From NCBI GenBank assembly GCA_947167135.1, contig CAMVGV010000008.1, forward strand, positions 1 to 64,000: a stretch of DNA of 64,000 nucleotides, in the 5' to 3' direction. This document shows positions 9,354 to 19,441 of the stretch, piece after piece; the first letter of the stretch is position 1, and each line of letters opens with the position of its first letter. A model generated the notes under the pieces. The model searched no databases. It was not told the origin of the DNA and worked only from the letters and a program-made list of their open reading frames with translations. Made by a program: the position numbers and the translations under genes. Source of the stretch: an uncultured Lachnospiraceae bacterium. Its GTDB lineage: Bacteria; Bacillota; Clostridia; Lachnospirales; Lachnospiraceae.

Positions 9354-10706
9354 ATGGATATAGACAGCATACGACAGGGAATCGAAAAACTAAAGGATTA
9401 CACGGAGAGGAACGGCGTAAAAGCCGCTGTTTTCCGTGCTCTTGAGGGCATAAGGGAGGGCAGCGAAAACCGCCGGTACTCAAGGGAAGCCCTTATGATC
9501 CCCGAGAGCATTGGCAGGAGGGAGGACGGAGGGATTTTCCTAAGCCTCATTATCCCCGTTTTTGAACCGGATATGGATGACTTCGCCCATCTTCTGGATT
9601 CTATCTTAAGCCAGAGCTATACGGACTTTGAGGTGGTTATAGCCGACGGCAGCGGTAATGACAATATAGAGAATGTGGTCAGGATCTATGACGAGGATCC
9701 GGATATAGGCTTACGTATCAAATACAGGAGACTCGGGTCAAATAAAGGCATATCGGAGAATACAAACGAGGCCGTGAGAGAGGCTGAAGGTGAATATCTG
9801 GTTTTTCTTGACCATGATGACTTTATCGAGCCCGACGCCCTGTCCGAAACCGTGCGCGCGATACGGGAGGGGGCGGATATAGTCTATACGGATGAGGATA
9901 AGTACGACGGCTTAAGGGACAGGTATATCAGTGTCAACCGGAAGCCCGGCTTCAATCTGGATCTTCTTCTCTCCAATAATTATATCTGTCATATGCTTAC
10001 CGTAAAGAAGGAGCTCGTGGAAAGGGCCGGCCTTTTTCGCCCGGAGTATGACGGAGCGCAGGATCATGACCTTCTTTTAAGGCTGTCGGAAACAGTGCCG
10101 AGGGAGAGGATAGCTCATATTCCGAAGGTCCTCTATCACTGGCGTATCACTCAAAGATCCACGGCGGGAAATCCGGGGGCAAAGCTCTATGCCTACGATA
10201 ACGGAAGGAAGGCTGTGGAGGATTATTTCAGGAGAAGGGGGATAAAAGCCTCCGTAAAGAACAGCCCCCATAGAGGGTTTTTCCGCGCTGATTACAGAGG
10301 GGCCGAGAGCAGTTCCGGAGAAAGCTGCATTTTTTTGGATAAGAGGCTTGTTCCGCTGACCCCCGACTATGAAAGGCAGCTTAGAGGTTTTTTTTCCAGG
10401 AAAGAAGTGGGTATAGTGGGAGCCAGGATCATAGGGAGAAGCGGAAGAACGCTGTCAAACGGCTTCAAAAGGGACGAATATGGCAGAAGGGTTCCCGAAT
10501 ATGGTAAAATAGATTACAGATTTTCAGGATATATGCACAGGGCGTCAATGGCGAGGGAGACAGAGGCTGTAAGCATACATGCTTTTGCCGTCCGCCGGGA
10601 GCTCCTGCCCCTTGTTTCAGGTGATACCTTCGCCATGTGCGAAAGGGTGCGTAAACTGGGCTACAGCGTAATAGTGGATCCGGAAATAATCTTCAGGCTA
10701 AGATGA
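9354..10706 (+). CDS. Glycosyltransferase family 2 with N-terminal extension
   Basis: LIIPVFEPDMDDFAHLLDSIL, VVIADGSGNDN, LDHDDFIEPDAL, YTDEDKYDG. Confidence 0.85.
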   Translation: MDIDSIRQGIEKLKDYTERNGVKAAVFRALEGIREGSENRRYSREALMIPESIGRREDGGIFLSLIIPVFEPDMDDFAHLLDSILSQSYTDFEVVIADGSGNDNIENVVRIYDEDPDIGLRIKYRRLGSNKGISENTNEAVREAEGEYLVFLDHDDFIEPDALSETVRAIREGADIVYTDEDKYDGLRDRYISVNRKPGFNLDLLLSNNYICHMLTVKKELVERAGLFRPEYDGAQDHDLLLRLSETVPRERIAHIPKVLYHWRITQRSTAGNPGAKLYAYDNGRKAVEDYFRRRGIKASVKNSPHRGFFRADYRGAESSSGESCIFLDKRLVPLTPDYERQLRGFFSRKEVGIVGARIIGRSGRTLSNGFKRDEYGRRVPEYGKIDYRFSGYMHRASMARETEAVSIHAFAVRRELLPLVSGDTFAMCERVRKLGYSVIVDPEIIFRLR

Positions 10707-11653
10707 ACGAAGTAACGGTGATCATCCCCAATTACAGGGGAGAAAAGTTCATAGCGGATTGTCTTGATTCCCTTTTATCCCAGAGCTATACGGACTTTGA
10801 TATAATAGTCGTCGATAATGCTTCGGGGGACGGGAGCACGGATATAATAGAAAAGGACTTTCCTTCCGTTAAGCTTATCGCCCTTCAGGACAACTACGGC
10901 TTTTCAAGGGCTGTTAATGAAGGGATAAAGGCTTCAGACACGCCCTTTGTGATCCTATTAAACAATGATACAAGAGTAGAAGGGGATTTTGTGGAAAGGC
11001 TTCTCCTTGCCATAAAAGAGGATGAGAGGATCTTTTCGGTTTCATCAAAAATGCTGCAGATGACGGCACCGGACAGGATCGACGGGGCAGGTGATCTCTA
11101 CAGCGCATTCGGCTGGGCCTTTGCCCGGGGTAAGGACAGGAGGGCGGAAGCCTTCAATAAACGCTGTGATATCTTTGCATCCTGCGGAGGTGCTTCGATC
11201 TACCGGAGGAGCATCCTTGATGAGATAGGCTGGTTTGATGAATTCCATTTTGCTTATCTCGAGGATGTGGACATAGGCTACAGGGCGCGGATAATGGGAT
11301 ACCGCAATGTCTACGAGCCCGGAGCCCGGGTATATCACTACGGCAGCGGGGTTTCGGGATCAAGGTACAATGATTTCAAGGTACGCCTGTCAGCGCGGAA
11401 CAATATGTACATTATAATGAAGAACATGCCCACACCACAGATCATACTTAACCTTCCGTTTCTTCTCACAGGCTTCGGGTTAAAGGCACTGTTCTTCATT
11501 TTCAGGGGCTATGGAAGGGCATATCTTTCCGGGATTAAGAGGGGTTACCTTTTATGCCGTGAGGGAAGGATGTTTCCCTATTCTTCCGGAAACTTCGGGA
11601 ATTATGTCCGTATCCAGCTGGAGCTTTTGATAAATCTGTTCAGAAGGTTTTAG
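10703..11653 (+). CDS. Glycosyltransferase family 2 (rhamnosyltransferase-like)
   Basis: VIIPNYRGEKFIADCLDSL, VVDNASGDGS, LLNNDTRVEGDF, AYLEDVDIGYRAR. Confidence 0.9.
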   Translation: MNEVTVIIPNYRGEKFIADCLDSLLSQSYTDFDIIVVDNASGDGSTDIIEKDFPSVKLIALQDNYGFSRAVNEGIKASDTPFVILLNNDTRVEGDFVERLLLAIKEDERIFSVSSKMLQMTAPDRIDGAGDLYSAFGWAFARGKDRRAEAFNKRCDIFASCGGASIYRRSILDEIGWFDEFHFAYLEDVDIGYRARIMGYRNVYEPGARVYHYGSGVSGSRYNDFKVRLSARNNMYIIMKNMPTPQIILNLPFLLTGFGLKALFFIFRGYGRAYLSGIKRGYLLCREGRMFPYSSGNFGNYVRIQLELLINLFRRF

Positions 11654-11658
11654 GTGTT

Positions 11659-13062
11659 ATGATAAAAGATAATCAGCTGGTCTTCAACAGGGTTCACGTT
11701 ATTCTGGATGCCATTGTTGTGGCCGCTTCCTATAATATAGCGTATTATATAAAGTTTCTGTCTCCCTGGGAGGATCAGTCCGTTCTGCATCTGCCCTATT
11801 ATATGTATATGGAGGCTCTGCCCTTCCTGATAGTGGGCTATCTCTTCCTGTACTATGAATTCAATCTCTACAATTCAAAGCGTGCCTCCGGAAGAGCCAG
11901 GGAGTTTTATAATATCGTAAAGGCCAATACGGCCGGTATGCTGATATTTATAGTAGTACTCTATGTCATACGTCAGGCGCACTTTTCGAGGCGGATGATA
12001 TTCTATTTCTATATTGTCAATATCATTCTGGAAACCCTTTTCAGGAATGCTGTCAGATACTTCCTACGCTTCATAAGGAAAAAGAGATTCAATCTGAAAT
12101 ATGTTCTCCTTATCGGCTACTCAAAGGCAGCTGAAAGCTATATCAATAAGCTCCGTCTGAATCCGCAGTGGGGCTATGTCATAAGGGGGGTGTTGGATGA
12201 CAGGGTTGAGGCCGGAACGGTTTACAAGGGGATAAAGGTGCTCGGTACCATAGCGAATCTCGAGTATATCCTTCCCGAGAACAAGCTGGACGAGATCGCA
12301 ATTACCCTGAGTCTGGACCAATACGGCAAGCTTGAGGAGATCGTTGCCCAGTGCGAGAAGTCCGGGGTCCATACCCAGTTCATACCGGATTATAATGATG
12401 TCATTCCGTCAAGACCCTACATGGAGGATCTGGACGGTCTCCCTGTTATAAATATTAGGCATGTTCCCCTTGCAAATCCTTTGAATATGCTTGCCAAGAG
12501 AATAGTGGATATTATCGGATCCGCATTTCTTCTGGTACTCTTCAGTCCGGTAATGCTGATATCCGCCATTGTTATAAAGCTTAGCTCCAAGGGACCCATT
12601 ATCTTTAAGCAGGAGAGGGTGGGACTCCACAACCGTTCCTTCCAGATGTATAAATTCCGCACTATGGAGGTGCAGAAGCCGAGCGAAGAGGAAAAGGGGT
12701 GGACGAAGCCCGGGGACCCCAGGGTCACAAAATTCGGAAGGATCCTCAGGAAAACCAGCATGGACGAGCTTCCCCAGCTCATCAATATCTTCAGGGGAGA
12801 TATGAGCATAGTGGGACCGAGACCGGAACGTCCCCAATTTGTGGAGAAATTCAAGGAGGAGATCCCGCGCTACATGATAAAGCATCAGGTGAGGCCGGGA
12901 CTCACCGGCTGGGCGCAGGTTAACGGACTGCGCGGCAATACATCCATAAGGATGAGGGTGGAATATGATCTTTTCTATATTGAGAACTGGACCATGAGCT
13001 TTGACATAAAGATCATGTTTATGACCCTTTTCACCGGCTTCGTGAACAAGAACGCTTACTGA
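11659..13062 (+). CDS. Undecaprenyl-phosphate sugar phosphotransferase (polyisoprenyl-phosphate hexose-1-P transferase)
   Basis: N-terminal TM domain and C-terminal sugar transferase: KRIVDIIGSA, KQERVGLHNRSFQMYKFRTM, LPQLINIFRGDMSIVGPRPERPQF, RPGLTGWAQVNGLRG. Confidence 0.95.
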   Translation: MIKDNQLVFNRVHVILDAIVVAASYNIAYYIKFLSPWEDQSVLHLPYYMYMEALPFLIVGYLFLYYEFNLYNSKRASGRAREFYNIVKANTAGMLIFIVVLYVIRQAHFSRRMIFYFYIVNIILETLFRNAVRYFLRFIRKKRFNLKYVLLIGYSKAAESYINKLRLNPQWGYVIRGVLDDRVEAGTVYKGIKVLGTIANLEYILPENKLDEIAITLSLDQYGKLEEIVAQCEKSGVHTQFIPDYNDVIPSRPYMEDLDGLPVINIRHVPLANPLNMLAKRIVDIIGSAFLLVLFSPVMLISAIVIKLSSKGPIIFKQERVGLHNRSFQMYKFRTMEVQKPSEEEKGWTKPGDPRVTKFGRILRKTSMDELPQLINIFRGDMSIVGPRPERPQFVEKFKEEIPRYMIKHQVRPGLTGWAQVNGLRGNTSIRMRVEYDLFYIENWTMSFDIKIMFMTLFTGFVNKNAY

Positions 13063-13135
13063 GCTTTGACCCGGCGGGAAGCGCTCCGGGTTTGAAGTAA
13101 TCCCGATAGTATGCTATATTTATAAGGTTAGGATC

Positions 13136-13280
13136 TGTGCATAAATAAATCTTCACATTTGACTTGTCCAGACGTCCATCTGCTTCATCAGAAAGCCTCG
13201 CCGTAGCCCGCTACGGCTACGTTTTCTTCTTTGCAGATGAACGCCTGTCCTGCGTCAAACTGTAAAGTTATTTATGAACA
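13136..13280. repeat. Long imperfect palindrome (~145 bp) upstream of the M23 gene
   Basis: TGTGCATAAATAA...GTCCATCTGC...CCGTAGC|CC|GCTACGG...GCAGATGAACG...TTATTTATGAACA. Confidence 0.85.
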
Positions 13281-13318
13281 GCTCCTTAGTTAGTTTTTCT
13301 CCGGAGAATTCAGGATAA

Positions 13319-14035
13319 ATGGATAAAGATAAAAGGAAAAAGAAGCCAAGGCGGTTTAATCTGCTGATAGTCCCCGAGGGTAAGGGGGAGGTTAAGCAGT
13401 TTCACGTTGCCATGGATTTTGTGATAATACTTGTGGCGGTTGTGGTTTTTGCCTTTGTTATCGCTCTTTCATATATTGCGAAAGCATCGGGAGAGATAGA
13501 GGACGACAGAAACCAGATCCTTGCGCTGACTGCACAGCTTGAAAATGTGACCAGCAGCAATATCATTCTTCAGGCTGAGAATGAAGAGCTTTCAAATGAG
13601 CTAGTGACGGCAAAGGCCTATCTGGATGCAAAGGACTATGTGGATAAGCAGACGGATACCGCCAGTTCCTTAAGCTATATCCCTACGGGGCTCCCTATTA
13701 CCGGGCAGATAAGCCAGCCCTCCAGCTTTGATTCGTCAAAGGGATATGTGGTCTTTACGGTGGGGGACGGCACGAAGATCGCCGCCGCCGGAGACGGGAC
13801 CGTCAGCAAGGTTGTGAGTGATACGGATTTTGGCTACAGGGTTGAGATAGACCATGGCAATGACTATCTGTCTATTTACAGATATAAGGAAGAGCCCCTG
13901 CTCTCGGAGGGCACCCAGGTATTGCGGGGAACTGCTATTTTCTCCTGCAGCTCCATCGAACCGTCATTTACTTACGAAATACAGTACAAGGGCAAATCAA
14001 TCGACCCGAACACCCTGATGAAGATCGATGGCTGA
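13319..14035 (+). CDS. M23-family peptidase-like protein with N-terminal TM and coiled coil
   Basis: YRVEIDHGNDYLSIYRYKE; LysM/M23-like fold region after TM and coiled coil. Confidence 0.75.
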   Translation: MDKDKRKKKPRRFNLLIVPEGKGEVKQFHVAMDFVIILVAVVVFAFVIALSYIAKASGEIEDDRNQILALTAQLENVTSSNIILQAENEELSNELVTAKAYLDAKDYVDKQTDTASSLSYIPTGLPITGQISQPSSFDSSKGYVVFTVGDGTKIAAAGDGTVSKVVSDTDFGYRVEIDHGNDYLSIYRYKEEPLLSEGTQVLRGTAIFSCSSIEPSFTYEIQYKGKSIDPNTLMKIDG

Positions 14036-14045
14036 ATGTCACTAC

Positions 14046-14225
14046 CTTTGTTTTGCACCGAAATATATCGGCCCCACTCGCGCATAGCGCTCGTAAACGG
14101 GGCGCAAAACGTTCACCGGACGTTTTGCCAGACGGCACTCTGCCTCAAAAAAAGCGCTTTCGGCTCGTGCCGCCGCATTTCGGCACAAAACTGCAGTCAT
14201 TCGCTATTGATCTGCCTTGCATATC
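14046..14225. repeat. Dispersed repeat related to 120-240, containing an inverted modular hairpin element (minus strand)
   Basis: TTTTGCACCGAAA...TTTCGGCACAAAACTGCAGTCATTCGCTATTGATCTGC. Confidence 0.75.
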
Positions 14226-14309
14226 CCGGCAGAAGAAAATATGCATATTGCTATATGAGAGGACAGCAACCGGATCATCTGCCGATGGCACATTCAGGGG
14301 TAAGATTTG

Positions 14310-14464
14310 GAGCGCTGGTGTTCCTGTCATCCTGAGCGCCAGTGTTCCTGTCATCCTGAGCGTCAGCGAAGGATCTTTTGCGGGCACGCTTTGACGCGCC
14401 AAGCGCGGCAGTGCCCCGTTGAGTGTGGGGTAGGATTGTAGGAGTGCGTAGCACGGAACAATCC
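14310..14464. repeat. 24-bp tandem repeat (2 copies plus terminal repeat) followed by two nested hairpins
   Basis: GAGCGC(TGG/CAG)TGTTCCTGTCATCCT x2; GGGCAC..CGCGC/GCGCG..GTGCCC; GGATTGT..GTGC/GCAC..ACAATCC. Confidence 0.8.
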
Positions 14465-14526
14465 GTGTTTAATCAAAATGTGACTTTTGGCGTCCGAATC
14501 AATTGATACAAAAGAAAGGAAAAGAA

Positions 14527-15903
14527 ATGGATCAGAAGAATACATGGCTTTCTTATACGGCAGCACAGAAAAGGGAGCTTGAAAAAGTCTCAGGGGAATA
14601 TATGGATTTCCTCAATAACGGGAAAACCGAGAGAGAATGTGCCGATATCGCGGTTAATGCCGCTGAGAAGGCCGGCTACAAGAATCTCCATGAGCTTATT
14701 AAAAAGAAGACGAAAATAAAGCCGGGCGACAAGGTTTATGCGGTATGTATGGGAAAGACGGTTGTTCTTTTCAATATCGGAAAGGATAATATCGAAGAGG
14801 GCTTAAGTATTCTCGGTGCCCATATCGATTCACCGAGACTGGACGTGAAACAGAATCCTCTTTATGAGGATTCGGAGCTTGCTTATCTTGACACGCATTA
14901 TTACGGCGGTATAAAGAAATACCAGTGGGTGACTCTCCCCTTATCTATCCACGGAGTCATCGTTTTTACCGACGGGACGACAACGGAGGTCAATATAGGA
15001 GAGGATGAGGACGATCCGGTTTTCTGCGTGACGGATCTCCTTATACATCTGGCATCCGAGCAGATGGATAAAAAGGCTTCAAAGGCCGTTGAGGGAGAGA
15101 ATCTTGATATCCTTATCGGAAGCATCCCCCTGAAGGGAAAGGAAAAGGATGCGGTCAAGGAGAATGTACTGGCACTCCTTAAGGATAAGTACGGAATGGA
15201 GGAGCGGGATTTCGAGTCTGCCGAGCTGGAGATAGTGCCTGCCGGAAAGGCCAGGGAGCTTGGATTCGACCGCTCTATGATCCTTTCCTACGGACAGGAT
15301 GACAGGGTGTGTGCTTTTTCCTCACTGAAGGCTTTTCTGGATGTAAAGAGCGTAAAGAGGACGGCAGTCTGTCTCCTGGTGGATAAGGAGGAGATCGGGT
15401 CTGTCGGCGCAACGGGGATGCGCTCTCTCTTCTTTGAAAACACTCTTGCGGAGGTTTTGGATCTTATGGGACAGGGGAGTGACCTTAGTCTCAGACGTAC
15501 TCTCGCAAATTCCAGAATGCTTTCATCGGATGTCAGCGCTGCCTTCGATCCTCTGTATGCTTCCCAGTTTGACAAGAAGAACGCTGCTTATTTCGGAAAG
15601 GGAATAGTTTTCAATAAGTTCACGGGAGCCAGGGGAAAGAGCGGTTCCAATGATGCAAATGCCGAGTATTTCGGTTTTGTAAGAAAGGTGATGGAGGAGA
15701 ATAAGGTCGCTTACCAGACTGCCGAGCTTGGAAAGGTGGATGCGGGAGGCGGCGGCACCATCGCCTATATCATGTCCTTATACGGAATGGATGTGGTAGA
15801 CTGCGGAATGGCGGTTCTGTCCATGCACGCACCGTGGGAGGTTACCAGCAAATCCGATCTTTACGAAGGATATAAGGCGTATAAGGCCTTTATCAGTGCC
15901 TGA
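14527..15903 (+). CDS. M18 family aminopeptidase
   Basis: LGAHIDSPRLDVKQNPLYE, DKEEIGSVGATGM, MHAPWEVTSKSDLYE. Confidence 0.93.
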   Translation: MDQKNTWLSYTAAQKRELEKVSGEYMDFLNNGKTERECADIAVNAAEKAGYKNLHELIKKKTKIKPGDKVYAVCMGKTVVLFNIGKDNIEEGLSILGAHIDSPRLDVKQNPLYEDSELAYLDTHYYGGIKKYQWVTLPLSIHGVIVFTDGTTTEVNIGEDEDDPVFCVTDLLIHLASEQMDKKASKAVEGENLDILIGSIPLKGKEKDAVKENVLALLKDKYGMEERDFESAELEIVPAGKARELGFDRSMILSYGQDDRVCAFSSLKAFLDVKSVKRTAVCLLVDKEEIGSVGATGMRSLFFENTLAEVLDLMGQGSDLSLRRTLANSRMLSSDVSAAFDPLYASQFDKKNAAYFGKGIVFNKFTGARGKSGSNDANAEYFGFVRKVMEENKVAYQTAELGKVDAGGGGTIAYIMSLYGMDVVDCGMAVLSMHAPWEVTSKSDLYEGYKAYKAFISA

Positions 15904-15934
15904 CCTTTACTCAGGGGAGCCGGAGGGGATAACA

Positions 15935-16216
15935 TTGAATAAGAAATTACATACGGAAGCGGTGGATACGCTCTTTGATGCCATACTATGCCTCCAGTCC
16001 AAGGAGGAATGCTATACTTTTTTTGAGGATCTGGCCACGGTTAACGAGATACTGTCTTTAAGCCAGCGCTTTGAAGTGGCGAGGATGCTGAAGGAAAAAA
16101 AGACTTATCAGGAAATAGCAAAAAAGACCGGAGCCTCTACAGCCACCATAAGCCGTGTTAACCGGTCCTTAAATTACGGAAATGACGGATACGATCTGGT
16201 ATTAAAGCGGATGTAG
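15935..16216 (+). CDS. YerC/YecD family TrpR-related protein (TTG start)
   Basis: LATVNEILSLSQRFEVARML...YQEIAKKTGASTATISRVNRSLNYG; GGAGGGG upstream of TTG. Confidence 0.9.
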   Translation: MNKKLHTEAVDTLFDAILCLQSKEECYTFFEDLATVNEILSLSQRFEVARMLKEKKTYQEIAKKTGASTATISRVNRSLNYGNDGYDLVLKRM

Positions 16217-16807
16217 AAGGTCAATAAGCTTTTCTATCATCAGCCTTTTTACATAAACATCAAAGGAAAGGGAGCAGATAAAGGAAAAGATCTGGATAAA
16301 GTGTGTTTCTTCTTCGGTTGCTCCCTTAGCTTCTGCTTCTTTGGAGATGTCCATGCTTTCTGAGTACTTCTGTCTGACAAATTCCTGAATAGACTCCACC
16401 TGGCCGAGGGAGCTGTCGGTCACAAAGGAGTAGATATCTTCGAGATTCAAGCCGCTTTTCGAGTGAAAATAATTCTCTGATAGAGGGGTCATCAGCTTCT
16501 CGATGTCATTTATGGAAAGAATGTATTTGAAATAGTAGATAAGGATCAGCATGATAAGGTGATCCTTGTCGTACTTCTTTTTATCGGGAGGCGGCAGGAG
16601 CTTGTTTTTGGCATAATTATTGATCATGGTCTTGGTCAGGACTTTATCGGTGGAGTGGCGTTTGGCGTGCTCCATGTTTTTTTCCATAAAAGTCGTGACC
16701 TGATCCATGTAAAGACTGATGTCCGGCAGGTCGGAAGCATTGAGAGGCTTTATCCTGCCGAGACTCTCTATCATACTTTGCATAAGGTCTTCGGGATCGA
16801 AAGTCAT
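16202..16807 (-). CDS. DUF1836 domain-containing protein
   Basis: Family-like sequence with helical DNA-binding-like N-terminal region (TKTMINNYAKNKLLPPPDKKKYDKDHLIMLILIYYFK). Confidence 0.75.
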   Translation of the reverse strand: MTFDPEDLMQSMIESLGRIKPLNASDLPDISLYMDQVTTFMEKNMEHAKRHSTDKVLTKTMINNYAKNKLLPPPDKKKYDKDHLIMLILIYYFKYILSINDIEKLMTPLSENYFHSKSGLNLEDIYSFVTDSSLGQVESIQEFVRQKYSESMDISKEAEAKGATEEETHFIQIFSFICSLSFDVYVKRLMIEKLIDLLHPL

Positions 16808-16851
16808 GCTAAGTATTATATATTTTTAAGCTTATTGTTTCAAGAACCGTG

Positions 16852-17140
16852 GGAAGATTCTTCGGACTTCGTCCTCAGAATGACAGAGAGGGCGCCCACA
16901 ATGTCATTTTGAGGGCACCCACAATGTCATTCTGAGGGCGCCCACAATGTCATTTTGAGGGCACCCACAATGTCATTCTGAGGGCGCCCACAATGTCATT
17001 TTGAGGGCACCCACAATGTCATTCTGAGGGCACCCACAATGTCATTCTGAGGGCACCCACAATGTCATTCTGAGGGCGCCCACAATGTCATTCTGAGGGC
17101 GCCCACAATGTCATTCTGAGCGAAGCGAAGAATCTTTAAG
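16852..17140. repeat. Ten-copy 23-bp tandem array (16888-17117) flanked by hairpin repeats
   Basis: GAGGGC(G/A)CCCACAATGTCATT(C/T)T x10 ending in GAGCGAAGCGAAGAATCTT. Confidence 0.95.
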
Positions 17141-17162
17141 ACATACATAAGGAGAAATCAAA

Positions 17163-19424
17163 ATGGACATAGACAGGGAACTGAATCCGGAACAGGCAAG
17201 GGCTGTGCGTCAGACCGAAGGCCCGGTACTGATCCTGGCGGGAGCCGGCAGCGGGAAAACAAGGACCATAGTGTACAGAATGGCCTATCTTCTGACGGAA
17301 ATGAAGGTGGCACCCTGGAATATCCTGGCAGTTACCTTTACAAATAAGGCTGCAAACGAGATGAAGGAAAGGATAAGGGAAATGGCAGGGAATGCGGCCG
17401 GACAGATGCTGGTCAGTACCTTTCATTCCGCCTGTGTCCGTATCCTCTATTCTAATGCCCGGAAGCTGGGTTATCCGGAGAAATTCGAGATCGCGGATAC
17501 CACAGATCAGAAAAGCATTATAAAAAATGTTTATAAGAAGCTTCAGATCGATCCTAAAAAGCAGCCGGAAAAAATGACCTTAAATATCATTTCCGGAGCG
17601 AAGGATGAGCTTTTGAGCCCGGAGGATTTTGAAAGGGTTAATTACGGGGATCCATATATGGAAAGGGTGGCCGGGATCTACCGTGAATATCAGAAAACCC
17701 TTTTTTCAAACGGTATGATGGATTTTGATGATCTTATCATGAATACCGTCAGGCTTTTCAGGGAATTTCCGGATGTTCTCGATCATTATCAGGAGCGCTT
17801 CAGGTATATTTCCGTGGATGAATACCAGGACACCAATACCTCCCAGTTTGAGCTTATCAGGCTGCTGTCGGATAAATATAAAAATATCTGTGTGGTTGGG
17901 GATGACGACCAGTCGATCTATCGCTTCCGCGGTGCCAATATCTATAATATCCTTGACTTTGAAAAGCACTTTCCGGGATGCTGTGTGGTGAAGCTCGAGG
18001 AAAACTACCGCTCCACGGAGAATATCCTGAATGCTGCCAATGCCGTGATAAAGCATAACAGTGAAAGGAAATACAAGTCTCTGTGGACCGCCGGGGATAA
18101 GGGGGAAAGGATCAGGTTCCGTCAGCTTAGTGATCCCACCGCGGAGGCCTCGTTTATTGCGGATGAGATCCGCACAAAAAAGGAAAGGGGTGAACGTTCC
18201 TACGGAGACTTTGCCATTCTTACCCGTACAAATATCCAGAGTAAGGAGCTTGAGGATGCCCTCAGGGTCAGGAGTATAGAATATGACGTTGTTAAGGGAC
18301 TCCGGTTCTGGGATACAAAGGTCATAAAGGACTTAACAAGCTACCTCCTGACCGTTGACAATGCCTTAAATGACATAAGGGTTATAAGGATAATAAACCT
18401 GCCAAAGCGGGGCATAGGGGATGCCAGCATAAATAAGATTTCCGTATTTGCGGCAGCAAACGGCCTTAGCTTCTTTGACGCCCTTTCCCGTATTGAATAC
18501 GTGGGCGGAGTGCCCGCAAAGGCTAAGGCTGCCATCAGGGATTTCTATGAGATGATCCTACGTATAAGGGCATCCTCAAAGAATATGGGCTTCAGCGGAA
18601 CACTTAACCGCATCCTTGAGGAAACGGGGTATATGGACTATCTCTTTATGGAGGCAGAGACCCCGGATAGGTATAAGGAAGAGAAGGAGTATATCGAGAA
18701 GCTCCGGGAAACCCTCGACGCCTACGAGAATGAGGCAGAGGAGCCCGATCTCACAGACTTTATGCGGCAGAACGGCCTCGAGGGGAGCAATCTTGATAAA
18801 GAGGGAGGAGACAGTAAGGACAAGGTTCTCATTATGACCATGCATAACGCCAAGGGACTGGAATTTCCCGAGGTCTATATGGCGGGAATGGAGGAAGGCC
18901 TTTTCCCCGGCTACGCAGCCATAAACAGTGAGGACCCTCTGGCTATAGAGGAGGAAAGACGTCTCTGCTATGTGGGGATCACCAGAGCAAAGGAAAGCCT
19001 TACCCTGACCGCAGCCAGAAGCCGTATGGCTAAGGGAGAGTGGAGATTTGCCTCAGCTTCCAGATTTATAAAAGAGATCCCGAAGGAGCTCCTTAATATG
19101 AGCACCACTCCGGAGGCTACCGAAAGAAAAGAGAAAATATTCCCCATAAACCGGGAGGAAGCGGAGCGGGCATTTGAAAGAATCCCTCCGGCATTCTCAC
19201 CTGGATTTAAGAAGCGTTCGATCGCAGCTATAAAAAAGGGCTCGGAAATAGAGAAGGTCCTTCCGGCTTATAAGGAGGGCGACAGGGTAATGCATTTCAA
19301 GCAGGGTGAGGGCACCGTTCTCTCCATCAGGGACGGAGGCCGGGACTATGAGGTAACCGTAGACTTTGACAAAACCGGTGTCAGAAAGATGTTTGCAGGC
19401 TTTGCAAAGCTGAAAAAGATCTGA
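17163..19424 (+). CDS. pcrA: UvrD/PcrA-type DNA helicase
   Basis: LNPEQARAVRQTEGPVLILAGAGSGKT, VDEYQDTN, GDDDQSIYRFRGA, MHNAKGLEFP, RRLCYVGITRAKE. Confidence 0.97.
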   Translation: MDIDRELNPEQARAVRQTEGPVLILAGAGSGKTRTIVYRMAYLLTEMKVAPWNILAVTFTNKAANEMKERIREMAGNAAGQMLVSTFHSACVRILYSNARKLGYPEKFEIADTTDQKSIIKNVYKKLQIDPKKQPEKMTLNIISGAKDELLSPEDFERVNYGDPYMERVAGIYREYQKTLFSNGMMDFDDLIMNTVRLFREFPDVLDHYQERFRYISVDEYQDTNTSQFELIRLLSDKYKNICVVGDDDQSIYRFRGANIYNILDFEKHFPGCCVVKLEENYRSTENILNAANAVIKHNSERKYKSLWTAGDKGERIRFRQLSDPTAEASFIADEIRTKKERGERSYGDFAILTRTNIQSKELEDALRVRSIEYDVVKGLRFWDTKVIKDLTSYLLTVDNALNDIRVIRIINLPKRGIGDASINKISVFAAANGLSFFDALSRIEYVGGVPAKAKAAIRDFYEMILRIRASSKNMGFSGTLNRILEETGYMDYLFMEAETPDRYKEEKEYIEKLRETLDAYENEAEEPDLTDFMRQNGLEGSNLDKEGGDSKDKVLIMTMHNAKGLEFPEVYMAGMEEGLFPGYAAINSEDPLAIEEERRLCYVGITRAKESLTLTAARSRMAKGEWRFASASRFIKEIPKELLNMSTTPEATERKEKIFPINREEAERAFERIPPAFSPGFKKRSIAAIKKGSEIEKVLPAYKEGDRVMHFKQGEGTVLSIRDGGRDYEVTVDFDKTGVRKMFAGFAKLKKI

Positions 19425-19441
19425 GGCCTCCGGTAACACTC

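Noticed and set aside
16888-17117. Possible CRISPR array
   Set aside because: Units are contiguous 23-bp tandem repeats without unique spacers, and no cas genes are nearby
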